Source of the DNA: OMIW01 sp044235645
GTDB lineage: Bacteria > Bdellovibrionota_C > UBA2361 > OMIW01
Direction: 5' to 3'
Length of the DNA stretch: 64,000 bases
Assembly (NCBI GenBank): GCA_044235645.1
Contig: JBIIHQ010000001.1
Coordinates: 248,001 to 312,000, forward strand
The position numbers and the translations under genes are program-made. The notes beneath the pieces were generated by a model. It was not told the DNA's origin. It saw only the letters and a program-made list of their open reading frames with translations, and searched no databases. Numbering within the stretch: position 1 is the stretch's first letter; each line of letters begins with the position of its first letter. This document shows, piece by piece, positions 43,937 through 52,235 of the stretch.

Positions 43937-44533
43937 ATGGAAAGCGTCGCGGCAGATCAGGAACAAGACTTTGATGGATTGGCAGCTCATCGAGCGAGCA
44001 CGGGGCAGCTGAGGGATGCTGATTATTTCGCTAGCTTGTCGAAGCCTGAAATTCCAGCTGAAGCCAAGCACGAGTTCGTTTTCCAAAAAAGTTCGGAACT
44101 TCTTCCTGCGCTCCAGAATGTAGTGAAAGAGGTTCAATGCTCAATCGGCGAATTTTTTAACCAACACTTGCGATGCGCCGGGCGTTGTGAACAGACCCCC
44201 TCTCGATTTGGTTTTCTGGTCAATGATCGAGAGGACCTTAGTGTTTCCCGAATTAGATACGCGCTCGAGCGGGCTATGGAGGTCGGAGAAGGAATATCAA
44301 GTTATTCGGGTTCAATTGACGATCTCTCCGCAAATGTAAGGGCTCTTTCCAATCAGTTCCAGTTAAATGCGCAGGCGACTTTGATTGAGATGGGCAATCT
44401 AAAGATTGGGCAGACCATACCCTCCGGAGCGCTGGGAGGATTCATGAGGCTCGTGAATCAAATGCAAGGTGTTTCTCGTGATACCGCTCTCAAGCTCGAC
44501 ATTTTGGGCTCAAATACGGCCAATAAAAAGTGA
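43937..44533 (+). CDS. MCP-tip-like helical protein, no sensor or membrane part
   Basis: A 198-residue soluble protein. Residues 115-190 follow the rhythm of a chemoreceptor hairpin tip: VRALSNQFQLNAQATLIEM against the usual I..IA.QTNLLALNA.IEA, and then GALGGFMRLVNQMQGVSRDTA against GRGFAVVA.EVR.LA..S. The core residues are much altered, so it may be a relic or a signalling-decoy protein. The N-terminal half has a Cys pair (HLRCAGRCEQ) of the kind seen in CZB zinc-sensing domains, without clear His ligands. The ATG at 43937 has AGGGG upstream. It converges on the SseB-like gene. Confidence 0.45.
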   Translation: MESVAADQEQDFDGLAAHRASTGQLRDADYFASLSKPEIPAEAKHEFVFQKSSELLPALQNVVKEVQCSIGEFFNQHLRCAGRCEQTPSRFGFLVNDREDLSVSRIRYALERAMEVGEGISSYSGSIDDLSANVRALSNQFQLNAQATLIEMGNLKIGQTIPSGALGGFMRLVNQMQGVSRDTALKLDILGSNTANKK

Positions 44534-44570
44534 TTGTACTTTTCGATGGACAAAAACGGGAGCTGAGGGT

Positions 44571-45371
44571 CTAACCAGCTACTCGATTCTTCCGCGAATA
44601 AACCGGTGGATGAGCTCGAAGAAGAGAATCAATAAGGTTTTCTTTTGTTTCATTCATAATGGTAACTCTCAGAGTTCCTCGTCCGATCATAGATGGCCCG
44701 AGCGTATCAGAGAGTTGCTTGCGGAGTGCTATCGGCTCCGTCATCGGGGTGACAGCAGAATTTTCTCTAGATAATGAAACTCCCGCAAATATCTCACTCT
44801 TTTCAAGTTCCTCTGAAGGCGTGACAACTTCAAGAATCCATCCCTCGCAAACACTGACCTGGGCAGAACAGAAGTCGATAAAAGTCTCAAGAAGTTGAGG
44901 ATATTCAAGTGATGAGACGGGGGAGATTGAGAGAAACTCCTCAGGTGGTGGGTCAAAGAGCTCGGAAGCGATCTCCTCAAAAGAGCTTTCCGAACCATCT
45001 CTGAGTAATCCAATCTCCCATGGAGTGAAAATCTTTTCAATGTCAGAGCCCGGATTGAATATCAATCCCCAAGTGTCAGGGACGAGCTGTAGCAGTTGGG
45101 TGCTAGGTATCCGACGAAAAGTTAAGGAAGTCCCAGACCATGAGCCAATCTGAGCATCTTCCTCAAAACAAGGGATGAGGGTTTGATCATCTTCATTGAA
45201 CGCAAGGAAAGGAAAGAAAGGAGACGGGGGAGAAGCTTGGCCTGAAAGGGGGAAGGGCTGGTTACTATCAGGGACAATCAGATCCGTCCTAACAAATGAG
45301 CGTAGGAAGCTCATAAACGCAGCTCGATCGCCTCTAAACGATTTTTCTGCAAGATCGGTAATTAATCCCAT
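44571..45371 (-). CDS. SseB-like protein
   Basis: A 266-residue protein whose N-terminal 125 residues match the SseB (PF07179) layout: FMSFLRSFVRTDLIVP, PFLAFNEDDQTLIPCFEED, a GTSLTFRR segment, and GLIFNPGSDIEKIFTPWEIGLL. The C-terminal part probably forms the second SseB domain. SseB proteins are cytoplasmic and poorly understood; in enteric bacteria a gene of this name affects serine sensitivity. It begins 39 nt after the OmpH/Skp-like gene on the same strand, so the two are likely co-transcribed. Confidence 0.72.
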   Translation of the reverse strand: MGLITDLAEKSFRGDRAAFMSFLRSFVRTDLIVPDSNQPFPLSGQASPPSPFFPFLAFNEDDQTLIPCFEEDAQIGSWSGTSLTFRRIPSTQLLQLVPDTWGLIFNPGSDIEKIFTPWEIGLLRDGSESSFEEIASELFDPPPEEFLSISPVSSLEYPQLLETFIDFCSAQVSVCEGWILEVVTPSEELEKSEIFAGVSLSRENSAVTPMTEPIALRKQLSDTLGPSMIGRGTLRVTIMNETKENLIDSLLRAHPPVYSRKNRVAG

Positions 45372-45410
45372 ATCCTATCCCACAACACGAGACAGTGCAT
45401 GCAGAACAGT

Positions 45411-45920
45411 TCACCCATCGATTAATCGGATGACTTGATCCGTAATATCTAGGTTAGATTCACCGTGCAGGACCAGACTGCGCTCTTTCATGCTTTTTGA
45501 TAACACCATATCGTATGAATTCTTGATTGAGAACTCCTTAATCTTTGCCAAGGCTTTTTCGGTTAGAACCCTATTTACCCGACCAAATTCGACTTTGATT
45601 TCATCCTCACTGTCTTTGAGTAATCGAGCGAGATCTCTCTTCTTTTCCTGCATCGATTGGAGGTTTTTAGAATTATCAGTTGTTTTGCCCTCTGCCTCGC
45701 CAAGGGCCTCTAACTTCTTGAGTTCTGACTGTTTCAGCTGAATTTTTTTTCGTAATGTTCCGGCCATGCTATCGAGTTTCATTTTCAGTTCTTTAGCTTC
45801 CTGGGTCTCATTCAGAACTCTCCCTAAATCAACGGTTGCGATTCTGACGTCTGCATTCGCGATTGAGGAGAGCGAAATGGTCAGGGTGGCGATGAAAAAA
45901 GCGCTCAGGAATCGACGCAT
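45411..45920 (-). CDS. OmpH/Skp-family periplasmic chaperone
   Basis: A 169-residue protein. A signal peptide (MRRFLSAFFIATLTISLSSIANA) precedes the family start VRIATVDLGRVLNET, then a long helical-hairpin region (about 50-135) and a closing strand with YDMVLSKS...DITDQVIRLID. The layout is that of Skp/OmpH, a trimeric periplasmic chaperone that escorts outer-membrane proteins to the BAM complex. The usual neighbours bamA and lpxD are absent. The ATG at 45920 has AAGGA upstream; the longer frame would add an unrelated 47 residues. Confidence 0.88.
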   Translation of the reverse strand: MRRFLSAFFIATLTISLSSIANADVRIATVDLGRVLNETQEAKELKMKLDSMAGTLRKKIQLKQSELKKLEALGEAEGKTTDNSKNLQSMQEKKRDLARLLKDSEDEIKVEFGRVNRVLTEKALAKIKEFSIKNSYDMVLSKSMKERSLVLHGESNLDITDQVIRLIDG

Positions 45921-46257
45921 GGCGGGGTCCTTGGGGAATAGCGGAATCAAAATTGGTTCAATGAGGCCCGAATTTCGACAGGGGCCTGGGATGGGGTAAA
46001 AAGAACCTGCCAAGGCTACCGCAAAATTTTTTTGTAGGGAAGTCCTGAGTGAAAAGGTCAAGCAAGCTTTAAGATTGTGGCTCTCAACTCAGTGCGTGTC
46101 CTGTTCAGCAGGGGTATCGAGTGTTCATTCTATTAGATGAGTTTTCAGGGGAATGAGTATGAAACTCGTGATGCGCTTCAGTGTCGATTGAAATCTGATA
46201 GTGATTATTTGGAGGTCTTTTTTGTCTGTCGGGAAATGAACCGAAGCTTTCGTTTTC
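45921..46257. other. Intergenic between HDOD and OmpH-like genes
   Basis: About 337 bases. One inverted repeat with a single bulge is visible (GAGTTTTCA at 46139-46147 and TGAAACTC at 46160-46167), roughly 90 nt beyond the HDOD stop codon on the minus strand. The OmpH-like promoter should lie in this stretch. No gene seen. Confidence 0.35.
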
Positions 46258-47739
46258 TCATCTGTGAGCGGGGATATCATTTAATGAGGGTGTAGAGCGC
46301 AGGCGACAACAGAGCGCCGAAAGGATTTGCTGAAAAGTATCCTGCGCCTCCCTAGGCAAACTATCGGCGTTACCACGATCCGCGTAAATGAAGATATGCT
46401 GATAAGGGGTATCGGTGCAATTGGAGACCATGAAGGATCGCGAGCCGAAAGGGGACTCACAACGGATATCATCAGTTGGAGAGTTAACACGCAATTCAGG
46501 GTCAAAAAAATTCTTTAAATCAGGCATCTTTGTGAGGTCTAAAGGAAGTTCGAAGAAGGAATCATCGGCACTTTTGAAGTTAACAATGGCCATGTCACCG
46601 TGAACTGAAATTATTCCTGCTCGAAGAAATAATTTCTCCCCGCAGAGAGCTTTGCTTATCAATTGGCAAAATTCTGCCCATGTGTTCGATTGAAGAATCG
46701 CGGATTCGAAATGCCTGCTGGATTCGGCTGATAATTGTGGAAATTGGATATTGACGTCAGCCGTATGGTTGGATGGTACGTCTGATGCTTGCTGTACCCC
46801 CTGTATTGACGTCTGGCTTTGCGGATAACTTTGGGGTATCTGTCCCGGCTGTGCACCAAGAATTTGATTTTGGGCTTCAGTTAGTTGCTTGGGGATGGCA
46901 TTGGCATTTGTAATCGCGGCAAATATTAGATTGAAGGCACGTTCGTATCTCGCCGGTGATAAGCCAAGCATCCTGACAGCGGAACGAGGCGGAGGCGTTG
47001 TACTGGGAGCAAATCGAGATAGTCGGTCGTCTTCAAAGGCATCAACGATCTCAACAGCCGCCAAAATGAACGGTCGAAGGGGGCTGTGTAGTCCTCCTAT
47101 CTGACTTTCAGGACTTATCGCGGACACAATTGATTTATCAATTCTGCATCGACTGAGCCACTCAGCGGAGACGTGTTCAAGGTCAAGTTCGAATTCATAC
47201 TGGATATCAAAAATGAGGTGAGCACGCCCCCTCCCTTTCGCCAGTTTCTGATAATCCTCCCTAAAATTTACCAGAGTAATCATCTCTCCATAATTATAAA
47301 AGAGACCAGCCAGGAAACTCGTCTCAAGAGCACGATGGCGGGTCTCGGCAGCAAATATTTCAGCGGCGAGGGCGGTTAATCTTGCTCGGCGTTTAAGGTG
47401 GATCAAGGATTCGGCTATGGAATCAAGTTCTGGGTATGAGATTGATTCTAGTTCATCCAATATTGACACAAATGCTCTTGAACCGAGACGTATTATCGCG
47501 TCCTTGAGCGCGGATATGTTTCTCTTTTCCCCCCCTATTTCAAGGCTATTCGCAGCGCGAAGGACCCGTAGCGCGAGCGGTGAGTCCTTGATAACAAGAG
47601 CAGCCAGGTCCCCCACTCTGAGATTCGTTCGAGCAACTGCCTTACGAGCAATTAACGCAATCTCCTTATCGTGAGGAACTTCATTGCCGGAGGTTAATAA
47701 CTTTCCCCCTGTTGTGTTCTCGAATTGAGAATATGTCAC
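46258..47739 (-). CDS. HDOD-domain regulatory protein
   Basis: A 493-residue protein. The HDOD domain (about residues 20-230) is clear: LAALVIKDSPLALRVLRAANS, NISALKDAIIRLGSRAF, ARLTALAAEIFA, SFLAGLFYNYGEM and then the W..C.I...I..AI segment. HDOD proteins are non-catalytic relatives of HD hydrolases that act in signalling. A Gln/Pro/Ser-rich linker (about 285-330) leads to a C-terminal globular domain (about 335-480) of GAF-like size that I cannot name. The start is GTG at 47739. No response-regulator receiver domain is attached. Confidence 0.82.
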   Translation of the reverse strand: MTYSQFENTTGGKLLTSGNEVPHDKEIALIARKAVARTNLRVGDLAALVIKDSPLALRVLRAANSLEIGGEKRNISALKDAIIRLGSRAFVSILDELESISYPELDSIAESLIHLKRRARLTALAAEIFAAETRHRALETSFLAGLFYNYGEMITLVNFREDYQKLAKGRGRAHLIFDIQYEFELDLEHVSAEWLSRCRIDKSIVSAISPESQIGGLHSPLRPFILAAVEIVDAFEDDRLSRFAPSTTPPPRSAVRMLGLSPARYERAFNLIFAAITNANAIPKQLTEAQNQILGAQPGQIPQSYPQSQTSIQGVQQASDVPSNHTADVNIQFPQLSAESSRHFESAILQSNTWAEFCQLISKALCGEKLFLRAGIISVHGDMAIVNFKSADDSFFELPLDLTKMPDLKNFFDPELRVNSPTDDIRCESPFGSRSFMVSNCTDTPYQHIFIYADRGNADSLPREAQDTFQQILSALCCRLRSTPSLNDIPAHR

Positions 47740-47972
47740 GGCCTGATTATCGAAGCGAATTTTGTCTTTTGCCTCTGAGTTTGTGCCTGAGGGTGAGTCC
47801 CCTGAACCCTGACTAACCCTGGCGTAAATTGACGGATATCAGACCTCCCAACTTGAGAGTTATTTGCGAGTTTTTGTCTCAACGACGGGTCAGATTGGGG
47901 CTTTAAAAAGATAAGAGGAATACTTAATAGAGAGTTCGAGGTGGTTGATCGGGCTTTAACACAGTAAAACGT

Positions 47973-48518
47973 CTACTTTGACTGTTCTGTTTTCGTTCCG
48001 TTTGTATCAGTTGATGGGCTCGATTCTCCCTGAGTTCGGGGTGGGAGGGATTCTTGGGTACGGCAGTCGGGTGGACTTACCTCCGTAGATAGGCAAGTGC
48101 CTCTTCCAGCCGAACACTCCTCGGCGATAGCGGACTCAACTGCCCGTCGTGCGGAAAGAGTGCCGGTACGAATAGCTTCTCTTGCTTGATGGTATCTCCG
48201 TGAGACGCAGGTTGAAATGGTCTCGTGCTCGTGTCGACATGAAGCAAGCGCCTCGGCTTGGGCTCGTCGAGCTTTGATTAGAAGATCCGCTTTGGCGTTC
48301 TCCGCATCAGGGCCGTGAGAGAATACAACGGCATGAATTTCACTTTTTTGTCCCGATTGGCCGGAGAGTTCCCAATTAAAGCTGACTGTTGACGCACATG
48401 TGACATCGGCTTTCCCGCGAGATGAGGTGAAAATGAAAAAGCACCAGAGAGGAAGCATGGCGTAACGCCAGGGGGTCGGGGCGAGTTGAGCAAAACAGAT
48501 TTTAGGGAAGATCTTCAT
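47973..48518 (-). CDS. Secreted Cys-containing protein of unknown function
   Basis: A 181-residue protein with an N-terminal hydrophobic segment (about 18-36, ending in a likely signal-peptidase site near GKA-D). The exported part has cysteines near DVTCAST, ASCRHEH, STCVSRR, EECSAG, GTCLS and PDCRTQ, which could form three disulfides, and a Ser/Thr/Pro-rich tail. A helical Ala/Arg-rich middle (ARRAQAEALAS) follows a beta-like start. No family recognised. The ATG at 48518 lacks a ribosome site, so the Met at 48458 is an alternative that still leaves a signal peptide. Confidence 0.55.
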   Translation of the reverse strand: MKIFPKICFAQLAPTPWRYAMLPLWCFFIFTSSRGKADVTCASTVSFNWELSGQSGQKSEIHAVVFSHGPDAENAKADLLIKARRAQAEALASCRHEHETISTCVSRRYHQAREAIRTGTLSARRAVESAIAEECSAGRGTCLSTEVSPPDCRTQESLPPRTQGESSPSTDTNGTKTEQSK

Positions 48519-48570
48519 GAATAAAAAAAAGCAAGCGTCGTCAAGGTCGCATTATGATATGGGGGGAGGC

Positions 48571-48987
48571 ATGAACATTGATTTAACAGCGACATCATCT
48601 ATGAGTAGAGATGCTATGAGTGTTTTCGGAGACGCACCTTTGGAGGGGGGGCCGGAGCGCCGGCTCTTGCTTGCCATGTTAGAGAGGGCAATACTCGATT
48701 TTGTGGGTAACGACCCTCGGGAGGTTGAGTCAGCGGCGACCTGGCTTTTCGGGCGGCAGGTCGAGGACGGAGAGCAAGAGGAGGTACCACCCACGGCTTT
48801 TTCCTTCCCCTGGGTCTGCGAGGGGCTCGACCTCGATGCGGCCCGAGTAGCCGCATTCATTCGTGCCCTTCCAAAACGGGGGACACGGAGGATCGCGCCG
48901 TGGTACTTCATGGATAGGGCTGAGGTCGAAGCGGTGACGGACCGGATTGTATTGGCGCGGGGAATGAGAGCGTGTGGAGGGCTCTAG
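48571..48987 (+). CDS. Small soluble protein, deltaproteobacterial-type helical family
   Basis: A 138-residue protein. The motif run LLLAMLERAILDFVG, ESAATWLFG, then FSFPWVCEGLDLDAARVAAFI recalls a widespread small uncharacterised family in deltaproteobacteria (A..W followed by FSF..VCE.L.LD) that may bind DNA through the C-terminal helices. This recognition is from memory and is tentative. The ATG at 48571 has GGGGGGAGG just upstream. An in-frame ATG at 48517 overlaps the start of the divergent gene and has no ribosome site. Confidence 0.65.
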   Translation: MNIDLTATSSMSRDAMSVFGDAPLEGGPERRLLLAMLERAILDFVGNDPREVESAATWLFGRQVEDGEQEEVPPTAFSFPWVCEGLDLDAARVAAFIRALPKRGTRRIAPWYFMDRAEVEAVTDRIVLARGMRACGGL

Positions 48988-49437
48988 ACTTTCGTTCCGA
49001 CTCGGGGCTCGAATGCCCCTTGAGAAGCATAACCCTCCTCATAACAAGAGCCGGGCGACAAGGACTAACAATTGGTGTCAAACTGCTCGACCAGTCTTCC
49101 GTGAACGGGAGTTTCGTACTCGCACTGGGCAGGGAATCCGGGGCCGGAATACTCCGAGAATTGCCTCGATGACTGCTAGCAGCTGCACTTTACGTTTGTT
49201 TAACATTGATGGGCCATTACAGACGTGATCCCCCCCTCTCTCCTAACCCTTCTCCGTGGTGAACGGCAGGATGGAAGCGAAACTTTAGCTTCCGGAGAAA
49301 AAACGTCGAAGCTCTCGACGAGGGGCTTGCTTGGCGGACTAGTGAACTTTCTTTCCCTCTGACGACAAGATGCTTAGGACGGATCAACTGGGCGATAGGG
49401 GACGTGATTTGGTCCTCGTTTCTTGATTGAGGTGGTT
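48988..49437. other. Intergenic between convergent genes, with two hairpins
   Basis: About 450 bases between the stop codons of the small helical protein gene and the DUF6178-like gene. Stem-loops GGAAGC/GCTTCC (49273-49293) and CGTCGA/TCGACG (49304-49320) are visible; the second is part of a terminator listed separately. No gene seen. Confidence 0.5.
49297..49320 (-). terminator. Intrinsic terminator of the infC/DUF6178-like transcript
   Basis: On the minus strand a perfect 6-bp stem CGTCGA/TCGACG with a 5-nt loop is followed immediately by TTTTTT. It lies about 118 nt beyond the DUF6178-like stop codon. This is the best classical Rho-independent terminator in the window. A second stem (49273-49293) follows it. 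Confidence 0.75.
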
Positions 49438-50790
49438 CTAGCGCTGAATGAGAGGGGGAGTACCCAATAAGTTGCTGAGAATAGCGTCTGCCCGACGCAC
49501 CTCGGCTAAATTCTCTAAAGGACGATGTAACTCTTGTGTCCTTGTAAAACCCTTTTCATCTCCATCCTCATCTTGGAGCAATAACAGGGGTATAAGGGGC
49601 ATCTTAAACCGTAACACTTTGACGGCATCCAGGGTTGCCGAGTCGAGACGGGACGGATCGAGTAGTTCAGCAGGCACTCTCAGAGCCTTTCTACGAAGGG
49701 TGTCGAGTTCCGAAAGGCCCACGGAGTAACATCCTTGACATCCGAATAGACGAACGGCATCTTGCGAGAAGATGCCGTGTTCCTTCAGTGCTTCGACTCC
49801 TATCCGAATTGCTCCAGCAACAAATCGCGAGGTTTGCTCAAGCTGGCCATTATCGTGCCAGTCTCGATTAAAATGAACGATGGCGCTATTAATGAGGAGA
49901 CTTACCTCAGCATCGAGTTCAGCCGCCTGCTCATCGGTAATCACATGGTTGTCCGATGATTCGCTTGGAAGTCCACCCGCAAGGGCCGCCGCCGCGAGGA
50001 GGGGGTCTATCGCCTCTATCCTCATATGGTCGATGGGGGCGGGAGGGACGGTGTTGACCATCTCAGAGGATGAACGGGGAGTATTGAGAAAAGCCGCGAA
50101 TTCTTGATCCGGGATACCCAAGTCTTGGAGGCGCTTGTTTCGGTCTTGAAAGGCCTCTTCCTCAAGCTGCGAGGGAGTTGCCACAGAGGGAATAGCTAGA
50201 ATCTGATAAAAAAGCTCAGCGGAAGTGTCAAAGATCAGAGCAAGAAGTCGCTGAGCAAGGAACTCCTGATGGGGGTTGAGCGGACCACCTTCTCCGTTCT
50301 GAACCGCATCGTTAAATCCTATCTTAATCCAAGTAAACCCTTTGTCGGGGGTAACAAATCCATCCCCTGGCGGAGCATCTGTCGGCTCATCAAATACTCT
50401 GACCGCCACATATCGGGCAACGAGGACGCCGAGCAATCGGAGGTCGAGTGAGCGGAGGAGCTGTTCGAGTATGGAGAGTTCGCTCGTAGCATCGGGTAGC
50501 TCAAGCCATTCAAATAAGGATGTTTCACTCAAGCGATCACCCTGCCACAGATCGAAGTCGAGACAGGAGCGTAGCTGTTCAGGAGAGAGCAGCTCGATAA
50601 GGTCAGCCGACGAAGATATGCCGTGAGCCCGAAGAACACAGTACAATGTTTCAGCAGGGAGCGCTGCCACTATCTGCTCGGGTGAGTCGGCGGCAAATAT
50701 AGCCCGAGAAAGCGAGTGAGCTGAAGGGCGTGTGGGAGTTGTAAGGCCTTGTTTGAGAGCTATGTGACGGTTCGGGCGCGATGATTTCAT
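49438..50790 (-). CDS. DUF6178-like protein
   Basis: A 450-residue soluble, helical, Leu- and Asp-rich protein. Its pattern recalls DUF6178, a family of unknown function common in deltaproteobacteria: AALPAETLYCVLRAHGI, SADLIELLSPEQLRSCLDFDLWQGD, FEWLELP, then a long helical middle. The C-terminus has paired cysteines in FGCQGCYSVGLSELDTLRRKAL. The identification is from memory. No signal peptide or membrane segment. It lies 173 nt downstream of infC on the same strand, with an intrinsic terminator after it. Confidence 0.68.
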   Translation of the reverse strand: MKSSRPNRHIALKQGLTTPTRPSAHSLSRAIFAADSPEQIVAALPAETLYCVLRAHGISSSADLIELLSPEQLRSCLDFDLWQGDRLSETSLFEWLELPDATSELSILEQLLRSLDLRLLGVLVARYVAVRVFDEPTDAPPGDGFVTPDKGFTWIKIGFNDAVQNGEGGPLNPHQEFLAQRLLALIFDTSAELFYQILAIPSVATPSQLEEEAFQDRNKRLQDLGIPDQEFAAFLNTPRSSSEMVNTVPPAPIDHMRIEAIDPLLAAAALAGGLPSESSDNHVITDEQAAELDAEVSLLINSAIVHFNRDWHDNGQLEQTSRFVAGAIRIGVEALKEHGIFSQDAVRLFGCQGCYSVGLSELDTLRRKALRVPAELLDPSRLDSATLDAVKVLRFKMPLIPLLLLQDEDGDEKGFTRTQELHRPLENLAEVRRADAILSNLLGTPPLIQR

Positions 50791-50963
50791 AACATTTCGC
50801 TTAGAGACGGGTTGAGAATTTTCTCCGATACCGAGAAGGTGCGGGTGGGGTACCCCTTCAACAGGCCATGGAGAGTGCTCACCGTTCGCAACGATGTTCG
50901 CTACCAGTCGTTACCAAGTCGAGCCGGAAAGTGGCTCAACTTCAAGCGAACAAGGCACCATCG

Positions 50964-51542
50964 TTACTTTGCCTTGGCCGGAGCTAGGACTATGTGAATG
51001 CTTCGGCCTGCCAAAGGGCTTTTCTCCTCAACCTGCGCAATATCAGCAAGTCTCTGGCTGATGGATTCAAATTTCTCCTGCCCAAGCCCGAGGTACATTA
51101 CCTCACGACCCTTGAACCGCATAGAAAACTTAACTTTCTCTCCTTCTTGGAGAAATTCCCTCGCATGCTTCAATTTAGTCTCGAGGTCCCCGACATCGGT
51201 GCGGTAGCGGAGCCGAATCTCCTTCATGGTCGACTCTGAGCGTTTCTTCCGAGCTTCGGCCTCTTTCTTCTGTTCCCGATATTTAAACTTACCGTAGTCC
51301 ATGATCCGACAAACGGGGGGTTTTGCCTCAGGAGCGACCTCGACGAGATCTAATTCTCGACTTTCAGCAAGCTCAATCGCCTCGCGGATGGGGAATATGC
51401 CGAGCTGCCCCCCAGCATCGTCTATGACTCTCACCTCTCGGGCGATGATTCGGCTATTGATACGGTGGGTATCAGGGGTCGGTAGGGGGCGGGATCGAAC
51501 AGTTCGGCTCGGTCGCGGCCCGGCTGGTCTAAAAGTGGTCAA
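50964..51542 (-). CDS. infC: Translation initiation factor IF-3
   Basis: A 192-residue IF-3, which binds the 30S subunit, blocks premature 50S joining and checks the initiator codon. Seen: the N-domain DTHRINSRIIAREVRVIDDAGGQLGI, LDLVEVAPEAKPPVCRIMDYGKFKY, the linker with KKRSESTMKEIRLR, and the C-domain MRFKGREVMY. A short Arg/Pro-rich N-terminal extension precedes the domain. The start is read as TTG at 51542, because GAGGGAG stands six bases upstream and no ATG fits. Non-AUG starts are typical of infC and allow self-control. The usual next genes rpmI and rplT are absent; a DUF6178-like gene follows instead. Confidence 0.96.
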   Translation of the reverse strand: MTTFRPAGPRPSRTVRSRPLPTPDTHRINSRIIAREVRVIDDAGGQLGIFPIREAIELAESRELDLVEVAPEAKPPVCRIMDYGKFKYREQKKEAEARKKRSESTMKEIRLRYRTDVGDLETKLKHAREFLQEGEKVKFSMRFKGREVMYLGLGQEKFESISQRLADIAQVEEKSPLAGRSIHIVLAPAKAK

Positions 51543-51764
51543 AAAAAACTCCCTCAGGTTAGAAATATGGATGCAGGATACTACAGACGAGAAGCGGGCG
51601 CGAGCCTGCCCCAGCACCGTCCTCCTGACACATGCTCCCGACGAGCAAAATCCAATCCCCTATTTAGGGACGGTTGGTGAAAAAGTCAAATAATTTCCCA
51701 TAAACTTGTCCTCGGTTTTCTCGAGGCGAGAAGTTCACTCCCTTCTTAACAACTGAGAAGTATT
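51543..51764. promoter_or_regulatory. Divergent promoter region between infC and the B12 leader
   Basis: No gene. A TTGACA is found at 51763-51768 but has no -10 partner at normal spacing. The divergent promoters for infC and the riboswitch-btu transcript must lie here. Part of a 693-nt stretch without an accepted protein gene (51543-52235). Confidence 0.4.
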
Positions 51765-51950
51765 GACATTCCTCTTATCAGATTGCCACCATGGGCGGGA
51801 AGCACCTCAAGGAAGTGCGGTTATAATCCGCCGCGGTCCCGCCGCTGTGAGGTTGAAAAAGGGACTGCAGTTCGCTTACTAAATCGTGATGGGGGGCATT
51901 TTTTGGCGCAACCCCGTCGACGAATCACGTAAGTAGGTTCCAAGGAGGAC
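51765..51950 (+). ncRNA. Cobalamin (AdoCbl) riboswitch
   Basis: The core is clear: GGGAA at 51797-51801, a hairpin with GTGCGG, the TAATCCGC segment, then GCGGTCCCGCCGCTGTGAGG at 51833-51852. This matches the B12-box consensus (GGGAA ... AATCC ... CCCGC..CTGT.A). It stands ahead of btuB and a B12 ABC-transporter operon, the expected target: when adenosylcobalamin is plentiful the leader shuts the operon. The ends are approximate. An AAGGAGG (51942-51948) at its 3' edge could be the ribosome site that the switch hides. Confidence 0.9.
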
Positions 51951-52235
51951 AATTTTCATCGTTCAAGATGAAAGTTCTCGGAGAGCCGATTCACAGTCAC
52001 TCGCGTTTCGCGGGGAAGACTATAGCTGCAGGAGTGCGGTCATCGGAGATGGGGAACATTTTTGTTCGTCACCGGGGCGTCGAGCACGTTCAGTCGAGCC
52101 AGAAGACTTAGTGTTTCCCCGATCAAGGGGCTTTTGCCCTGAGTCCCCACTTTCTTTCGGTGCGGGCGGGTCGCGGTGCCTAGCAATGCTCTCGTGGATT
52201 GGAGCTTTGTAAACACAATCAGAGTTTTTCCTCAG

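Noticed and set aside
48516..48519. CATG shared by the starts of two divergent genes
   Set aside because: Neither ATG has a ribosome site; the plus-strand gene most likely begins at 48571 with GGGGGGAGG, so the overlap is probably chance.
51763..51768. TTGACA as a -35 box for the riboswitch transcript
   Set aside because: No -10-like hexamer at 16-18 nt; the downstream bases are already in the riboswitch.
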